Shown here: positions 53,272 to 64,000 of the stretch, piece after piece
Layout of the letters: the number at the start of each line of letters is the position of its first letter
Numbering within the stretch: position 1 is the first letter of the stretch
Origin: Batillaria attramentaria
Lineage: Eukaryota > Mollusca > Gastropoda > Batillariidae
DNA: 64,000 nucleotides
Direction of reading: 5' to 3'
Assembly: GCA_018292915.2 (NCBI GenBank)
Contig: JACVVK020000035.1
Location: 2,637,001-2,701,000, forward strand
The notes under the pieces: model-generated
The model's input: the letters and a program-made list of their open reading frames with translations, nothing else
Databases searched by the model: none
What the model was told of the DNA's origin: nothing
Made by a program: the position numbers and the translations under genes

Positions 53272-56200
53272 AATGGGTCTGATTGTAAAACTACACTGCT
53301 TCCAGTGATGGAGTGGTGGTTCTTTTTTTTTCTGTGAAAATATATTTTGCCAATGCAGTACAAATAAAACATTAAAACAAAAGGTATAAAAAGAAAAAGA
53401 ATTAAACTAAAGCAAAAAAAAAAAAAGACAAAAAAAAAAAAGACATGAAAACATTGGGAAAAAACAAAACAAAACCAAAAAACCCCTCCTAATAACTTAA
53501 ATCTTCTGAAGCGATTAGCATGCCTTGCTTGCTAACCTGTATTCTGATGTAAAAAAAAAAAAAAAGGAAATCAACACAAACAAACAAAAAACCTACGATA
53601 TTAAGAACAGTTTACACACCCTGCTGCCTTCAGACAGTCGGTCCTCAGATTTCACTCTCTGTACCGAGCGAGGTTTGGGCGAGCCTTCCTCAGGTATTGG
53701 TGAGCTCCTGTTTGGGTCTGAAGATCCAATGCTTGGCTTTGATGATCTGTCCTGTAAGAATGTATTGGTGGAAATTTGAGATGATGATAATGGTTATGAT
53801 GACGATATAATGCATAGCTCCACCCTGGGGGGAAGGGGGGTGGGGGGGATGGGGGGGGGGAAGGGGGGTGGGGGGGGATGGGGGGGGGATGGGTGGGGGG
53901 AGAGGAGGGATTGATGCAAAATACTTGATACAAGGCTGCTCATTGAGGGTTTCTCTTTGGGCGGGTTATTTGGGTTTCCTCCCCCAGCAAAACTGAAAAA
54001 ATAGGATACATGTTGGGTAAATGGGACAATAAGCATTTAAAAAAAGAAAGAAAAAAGCTTGAATCTGTTTGCAGTAATATTAGTATTGTGCTGCTTTCAA
54101 CAGGACATCGGACCATTACACACCAGTTGACAACTGCTTGGGAAGAATACCATGCTGAAATTATAATAATTATAATAATAATAATAATAATAATAATGAG
54201 TACTGTATAGGCGGTTTACCCTATTTCATGAATCGGTTCAAAGCGCTGCAAACTGAACCCAACACGCACACTCATGTGAATCACATGCATTCTCTCAGAC
54301 ACTGGACATAAACACATTACAATCACATCGTGCGAAGGGTCAGCTCAGCTATTTAAATTTCGGAATTTAGAATTGCATTTATTTTTCAAATTTGGTGGGC
54401 TGAACATTTCCAAAGCAGAGGGGGAGGAAGCCGGAGTACCCGAACAGAACCCCTGACGATCGGCCCGAATGAACGGTGCCACATACGAGAAGGAAAAATT
54501 CTTTGCCCTGAGTGGGACTCAAACCCCTGACCTCTTGCATTGGTGACAAGTCTCTTAACCACTAGACCACCGACCACCCCGAGAATTTATTTAAAGAAAA
54601 GCGTCAGCACACTCACACTGAATGGCAGACGTCGACGTTTGACCGGCACAGGATCAGAACCAAAGTAGCGCGCGAGTGGAGAAGTGTTGCATATGTCGCT
54701 TGCTGCTTTCCGCATCAACAATGACTTACTCCTGCGCACCAACGGGGAATGGACACGATACCCCTGCACAACAGAATTCATAATCGGCCTAGGATGCAAA
54801 GGACAAGAAAACTGTTCATCTATCTACATAAGCTGCTCAACTTAAGTCCTTTAAAAGTTTGGAAGAACCGGCCCCCGTAGTGTAGTGGTTAGCACTTCGG
54901 ACCATGGACCGGGAGACCCATGCAGGTTCGAGTCACACCCGAGGCAAGCGGGATTTTTCCTACCTAGGTCGGCTCCTACCCAGAGCGGGTGTGCTATGGA
55001 CCCAATGGGGAGGCTGTTGCCACACAGCCGAGTTTCACCAACTTCACGGGTGCGACTTTGGGGGTGCTTCCCTTGGTATGACACGTCTTACAACGTGGAT
55101 GATTACACGGCCGGCACCGCAGATGCCGTAGTTCCCGGGCCTGGTTAACGCCGGGATATTTATGACAGGAAGCGTGGAATGCGGCCCGCAATCCCAAACC
55201 ACACGGACCTCCATAGCATCATCTTACCATCATCCTCATCTCCATCATCACGCATTTAAAAAAAAATTGTCCCAGCTTCCGAGCTCTCCGTGGATTCTAC
55301 CCATTACCAGGGAGGAACACCACTGGAGCTGGCAGAGTTGGGGCAGCAAAAAAAATTAAAAAAGTTTGGAAGAAAAACCATCAGTCAATGCATCTTTTCC
55401 CTTGCCTAATCCAAAACAGATCACTTTAAAGTAAACCCCAGTTTTTTCATGTGCACCGGTAATCAAATTGTGTTTAAGTTTTATTCCAGAAAAACCCATT
55501 TTGGGTACATGGAAAATAAGACACATACTGCCAAAAAATAAACTTTGTTGTTTCATAATGATAATGCACTCACGACACAGAGAGAGAGAGAGAGAGAGAG
55601 AGACACAGAAAGAGAGAGAGAGAGAGAGAGAGTGGAAGCAGCAGCATGCATACCACTGTACAGAAAGTTCAAATTAAACAAAATGGTCACATTGAACATA
55701 TTGCAGGGATTCACATCCGAGTCGGACATCGGACATAGACCTATTAATTTCCAAAATGTCCGATTGTTTTGGGGAGATTCAGGACAAATGTCCGATTACA
55801 CTGACGACCGAAGCGGACAATGTCCTATTCTTTTTTCGCAAGGCCGGACACAGCATTGCGCAAACCGCGGATGGTTCCGCCGGAAAAAAAAATCGGGGAA
55901 AAAAAATTCCGCGAACGGTACGGTCCTGGCAATACAGCTAGTTCGTGTGGCCCACCCCCTACTGTGCACGCATGACCGCGGACAAAGACAGGGCATCGCC
56001 CCCGAAACACCACTGCAGCTATGCGGGTGGTTATCACCTCATCCGCCAGTTCCGACGTCCGAGCCTTTACACCTGTCAAATCACTGACCATTGTTTTCAC
56101 ACGACACCCCCATCATGCGTATGTCGGTGCGTGCGAACGTGTTTCTTTGTGTGTCAGTGTGTGTGAGCGAATGAAGGCGGATATTTGATAGGTATCGTGT

Positions 56201-56334
56201 GGTTACTACTCCCCCTTGTTTTCGTGTTTGACAATAAAGACTGAAACGGAAACTGCAAATTCAGCCGGACTAAACTCAGTGATTTGACACTTAGCAAATC
56301 GGCAACGCCGGGATGTCTGTGTACGTCGTTTGGA

Positions 56335-56383
<49 letters not shown>

Positions 56384-57600
56384 CATCGTGAGGGTGAGAG
56401 AAAGGGAGAGACTGTGATGCCGCTGGGAATTCAACCGGACTAAACTCGGTGATTTGACAGCAAACCGGCAACGCCGGGATGTCAGTGTACGTCGTTTGGA
56501 CACGTTATCAGTCACGCAAATTTAGGCAAAGCCGCACAATCTTGATTGCTGAAAGACTCCACAGAAACACCAGACTCTGCTACTGAGTCACATTTATGCA
56601 TGTACCAATTATGCCATGATCTCTACGATTGACACGCGCTCCCGGGGAGTGGTCCGGACACCACCGTGAGTGTCTGTGACTTGGGCGACCAACTCAGTTA
56701 CCACTTTATAAAAGATTGGAAAACACTGAATGTCCTATTGTATTTTATTTTTCAGGACAAATGTCCTATTGTTTTGGTTGAGACCAGGACATTTGTCCTA
56801 TTGAACCCAAAATGGATGTGAATCCCTGATATTGGCATTGAAAACAACAACAACAACAAAGACATGAAAAACCACACAACCCCCCAAAACAAGTTTTAAA
56901 GGATCACTAAAAATTGTGTGGTTTTTATATCTTTACACATTTAGCATAATTGTCCTAAAAGGTCAGCAAGTTAGATGAGCTTCTCTTTTGTAGAAAAGGA
57001 AACAGCAATGACTGCGAAGTGGTTACAAGTTACGCCAGTGATCGCGTTAACCGGTAATTACTGGTAAAATGCCGTTTGCAAAACCAGAATACCGGAAAAA
57101 ATTGGAGCTGCCGGTCCCAGGGACTGGTTGTAATTTGCTGGGACCGGTAAACACTGTGGCCTCTGATAGGGGTAGGGGGAGGGGGGGGGTCCCAGTTCGA
57201 ATGTTAATCACTGTCACAACAGTTTGTTCCCCACTGGCCAGGGCTTCTTTGTTCTTGCGATGGACTCGCTGCTATCTTTACCTCTCATACCGATACAGTT
57301 TTGCGACACTGTGATTGTGTTTAGGTTGATTTGCAGTGTAATTCTTATCACTGGTTTTAATTCTCGTGGGACCGGTTCTGACACAGGTTGTTGAGTGACA
57401 GTGTGGGGTAGTCGCTGACGGGACCAGTTTTCAAAATTCCTAGCGCGATCACTGGTTAAGCAAATAAAATTTGTTTGTGTCCTGAGGAAGGCTAAAGCCG
57501 AAACATTGACCCGTGCCGTCCTTTGTGAAAGTTAAGTGGTTTCTGTCCCTTTTATGTCGCTTTTATTTTCTCTTTTGTAGTTAAACTGAACAATTCATTC

Positions 57601-57647
<47 letters not shown>

Positions 57648-57901
57648 AGATCATAGTGAAGACAAATGGAAAATAGAGGGGGGGGGGGGGATCCAACCTC
57701 TTCCTCAGAGTCCTTCCTAAGTCGTGCATGTGCCAGTATTTTTCCACGGGGCACCGATGTCCTGTTTTCTTTCTCTTCAGCTGCTGGTGGCGGCCGATCT
57801 GATGCTTTCGCTCCTTCAGCGCTAGTGTCCGTTTTCCTCGGCGATCCTGGCAATCCTTGGAACAGATCTGTGGGGTCCAAATTAAAGTCATCGTCTTCCA
57901 T
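47307..57901 (-). CDS. CDC25: CDC25 M-phase inducer dual-specificity phosphatase (10 exons, complete)
   Basis: CDC25 removes inhibitory phosphates from CDK1/CDK2 and so triggers mitotic entry. Exons in gene order: 57698-57901, 54617-54763, 53620-53751, 52641-52739, 51984-52286, 51082-51144, 50280-50378, 49577-49707, 48077-48194, 47307-47444 (1434 bases, 477 aa). All phases agree. The N-terminus is regulatory and includes a KEN box at 44-46, an APC/C-Cdh1 degron also known in CDC25A, plus Ser-rich RSKS motifs of the kind bound by 14-3-3 proteins. The rhodanese-type catalytic domain covers about 300-450: [27 protein letters not shown], then HCEFSSQR (CX5R, Cys383, Arg389), then [15 protein letters not shown]. 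The conserved tail [10 protein letters not shown]...LKFFRSR...TW is present. The first donor (GTTGGA) and the exon-8 donor (GTGGGT) are weak, and a small exon between exons 1 and 2 cannot be excluded. Confidence 0.93.
47732..47981. mobile_element. MITE with ~48-bp terminal inverted repeats
   Basis: The left arm reads TTGGTATAGGTCGCCCGTTA and the right arm is its near complement, ending CGGGCGAACTATACCAA. The arms continue through GGTGCAAATGTATACCAGTC. A third 'acatttgcacccc' lies in the middle. It is in the CDC25 intron between exons 9 and 10. Confidence 0.85.
49030..49560 (+). repeat. 41-bp minisatellite, 13 copies, beside CDC25 exon 8
   Basis: Exact 41-base period; core AAGCATAAGAATGGTCGCAT, then TAGCCCCTACA(A/T)CACATCTA(T/C). 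Units alternate mainly at two sites (ACAACA/ACATCA and TATA/TACA). It ends 16 bases from the exon-8 donor. Confidence 0.95.
49745..49865 (-). repeat. SINE family B, head part
   Basis: The minus strand reads GCCGGGATAGCGGAATGGTA, then B-box-like GAGTTCGAATCCCAGA. It begins about 38 bases from CDC25 exon 8, in the intron. Confidence 0.7.
50517..51002 (-). repeat. tRNA-derived SINE family C, full copy
   Basis: Head on the minus strand at about 51000 (CCGTAGTGTAGTGGTTAGCA, then GGTTCAAGTCCC-like B box). The body is homologous to 54868-55352; the tail lies in the ATCATC/A-rich stretch near 50610. It is in the CDC25 intron before exon 7. Confidence 0.8.
51319..51672. mobile_element. MITE-like repeat with CRE motif, copy 2
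   Basis: Matches 35911-36257 (AATTCAGCCAATCAC, GGCATAATGAGCACAACACA, GACGTCATTTGAGGAAAAA) and ends GTGGAGTCGTC. One exact TGACGTCA. Confidence 0.65.
52732..53011 (-). repeat. 140-bp tandem duplication carrying the CDC25 exon-4 splice acceptor
   Basis: Copies 52732-52871 and 52872-53011 are almost identical. Each starts, on the plus strand, with CCTGATTCCTGTCAAAACC. On the gene strand this is acceptor GACAG then exon start GAATCAGG. Only the left copy joins the real exon; the right one is a decoy 140 bases upstream in the gene. Confidence 0.93.
53205..53269 (+). repeat. (CG/CA)n then (CA)n microsatellite
   Basis: CACG repeats then CA, in the CDC25 intron before exon 4. Confidence 0.9.
54157..54580 (-). 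repeat. tRNA-derived SINE family A, copy 4
   Basis: Long ATA/AAT tail at 54157-54196 and head on the minus strand at 54578 (GTGGTCTAGTGGTTAAGAGA). It ends about 37 bases from CDC25 exon 2. Confidence 0.8.
54868..55352 (+). repeat. tRNA-derived SINE family C, full copy
   Basis: Head GTAGTGTAGTGGTTAGCACT at 54878 and B box GGTTCGAGTC at about 54925. It ends in an A-rich tail at about 55352. It is in CDC25 intron 1. Confidence 0.82.
55704..56828. mobile_element. hAT-like transposon, 1125 bp, TSD ATATTG
   Basis: The ends are CAGGGATTCACATCC and GGATGTGAATCCCTG, perfectly inverted. Direct repeats ATATTG lie at 55698-55703 and 56829-56834. GGACAAATGTCC(T/G)ATT motifs lie near both ends, like the small element at 10865. 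An internal ~170-bp duplication (56265-56335 and 56430-56500) brackets a GT tract at 56339-56382. No intact transposase. Confidence 0.9.
57036..57454. mobile_element. hAT-like element, 419 bp, imperfect 7-bp TSD
   Basis: The ends are CAGTGATCGCGTTA and TAGCGCGATCACTG. Flanks GTTACGC and GTTAAGC differ at one base. GGGACCGGT-type motifs recur inside. It is in CDC25 intron 1. Confidence 0.78.
57602..57645 (+). repeat. (GT)n microsatellite beside CDC25 exon 1
   Basis: 44 bases of GT plus a G run at 57678-57690, within 100 bases of the exon-1 donor. Confidence 0.9.
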
Positions 57902-58375
57902 TGCACTGTGGTCACACCTAAAATAAAGTTGTACACGGATAAGACTATAAAAGCAGGTTTATGACCGACTGCCTTGACTGATCGTGAACTGGAAACGGTC
58001 GTATCCTCACTTGAAAGGGGCTACACATGTACAACACACCTTCACCTGCCAGTCGGCTATGGGAACCCGCACAATGCACGTGCAACACGACGACTGGGAC
58101 ACTTGATTTGGTTCTTCTGGTGCCTGGCAGCGTGACAACTGCTCACTGCACACGGCATACGAAGAACGGTGTGAAAAACCATTGCAGTCAGAGCAAACGG
58201 GCTCTCATAAATTTTGTGATTTCAAAATATACAAAGCACAGAAAATAAGCTCCGCCGACGTACCAAGGGAACTAACTGCAAATAACAGAGGTCGCCTTGA
58301 CCGGAAGTGCAAGAAATTTACCGCCGCAAGCGAGTTTCCAAAGACAACAATAGCCTTCATATCAACACTAAAATA
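57902..58375. promoter_or_regulatory. Shared 474-bp promoter region between CDC25 and KAT7
   Basis: CDC25 starts on the minus strand at 57901 and KAT7 on the plus strand at 58376, head to head. Both genes serve proliferating cells, so a common bidirectional promoter would make sense. I see no obvious TATA box. The role is inferred from layout. Confidence 0.5.
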
Positions 58376-63811
<5,436 letters not shown>

Positions 63812-63821
63812 TAGATGTTTT

Positions 63822-63935
63822 TTTTGTTTTTTTTCTTCTCATCTTTCCTTTCAAAACCTCTCCCAAAGCGCCCGTGAGCACTCAGTAAGGACAGAGCCGT
63901 GCGCTATATCAAGTCTCCATATTTTCATCATCATC
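63822..63935 (+). repeat. LINE 3' end
   Basis: Matches the 3' UTR of the fragment at 40985-41545 (TTTCCTTTCAAAACCTCTCC, GAGCACTCAGTAAGG, GCCGTGCGCTA) and ends in a CATCATC tail. Confidence 0.75.
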
Positions 63936-64000
63936 AAAATAGATTGTCTCCCTGTTAATTGTCTGTTGTCCTCTAAGTTTACTTCCTGTATTCCTTATCT

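Noticed and set aside
55825..56100. 91-aa minus-strand frame in the element at 55704-56828
   Set aside because: No recognisable domain, and the frame is probably chance in GC-rich transposon DNA.

Overview
This window is animal nuclear DNA. It has intron-rich protein genes with standard GT-AG junctions, tRNA-derived SINEs, DNA transposons, LINE pieces, long CA/GT microsatellites and many minisatellites. The gene set and the style of the orphan Cys-loop receptor suggest a lophotrochozoan, most likely a mollusc (perhaps a gastropod). That placement is an inference and was not tested by alignment.

Five genes can be read exon by exon. (1) BRD8, minus strand, 2033-18004: 20 coding exons, 701 codons, a SANT-like start and a C-terminal bromodomain. 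(2) A clarin-like four-pass membrane protein, plus strand, 18364-34431: four exons with an extra Cys-rich extracellular-loop exon. (3) An orphan nicotinic-type Cys-loop channel subunit, plus strand, 42483-45251: two coding exons, 495 aa. (4) A CDC25 phosphatase, minus strand, 47307-57901: ten exons, 477 aa, intact CX5R site and a KEN box. (5) The 5' part of the MYST acetyltransferase KAT7/HBO1, plus strand, from 58376 past the right edge, with an apparent one-base frameshift in its third exon. BRD8/clarin and CDC25/KAT7 are head-to-head pairs with about 0.36 and 0.47 kb between start codons, so shared promoters are likely. BRD8 (acetyl-lysine reader of the TIP60/NuA4 complex), KAT7 (histone acetyltransferase) and CDC25 (mitotic CDK activator) are growth and chromatin genes. 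Clarin and the channel look like tissue-specific membrane genes. BRD8 and a CDC25 gene are also neighbours on human 5q31.2.

Introns and intergenic DNA are packed with repeats. At least ten elements have CAG...CTG-like ends and exact or near-exact 6-7 bp target duplications, which points to a hAT-like cohort. Several tRNA-derived SINE families are present, along with hairpin MITEs and two ~0.6-1.15 kb elements built of monomers carrying the nuclear-receptor site TCAAGGTCA.

The most unusual pattern is that four of the five genes carry a tandem duplication that copies an exon-intron boundary: the BRD8 donor six times, the channel acceptor six times, the CDC25 acceptor twice and the KAT7 acceptor twice. 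Each leaves decoy splice sites beside the real one. Where I translated across an extra copy (BRD8, KAT7, some channel copies), using it would bring in a stop codon.
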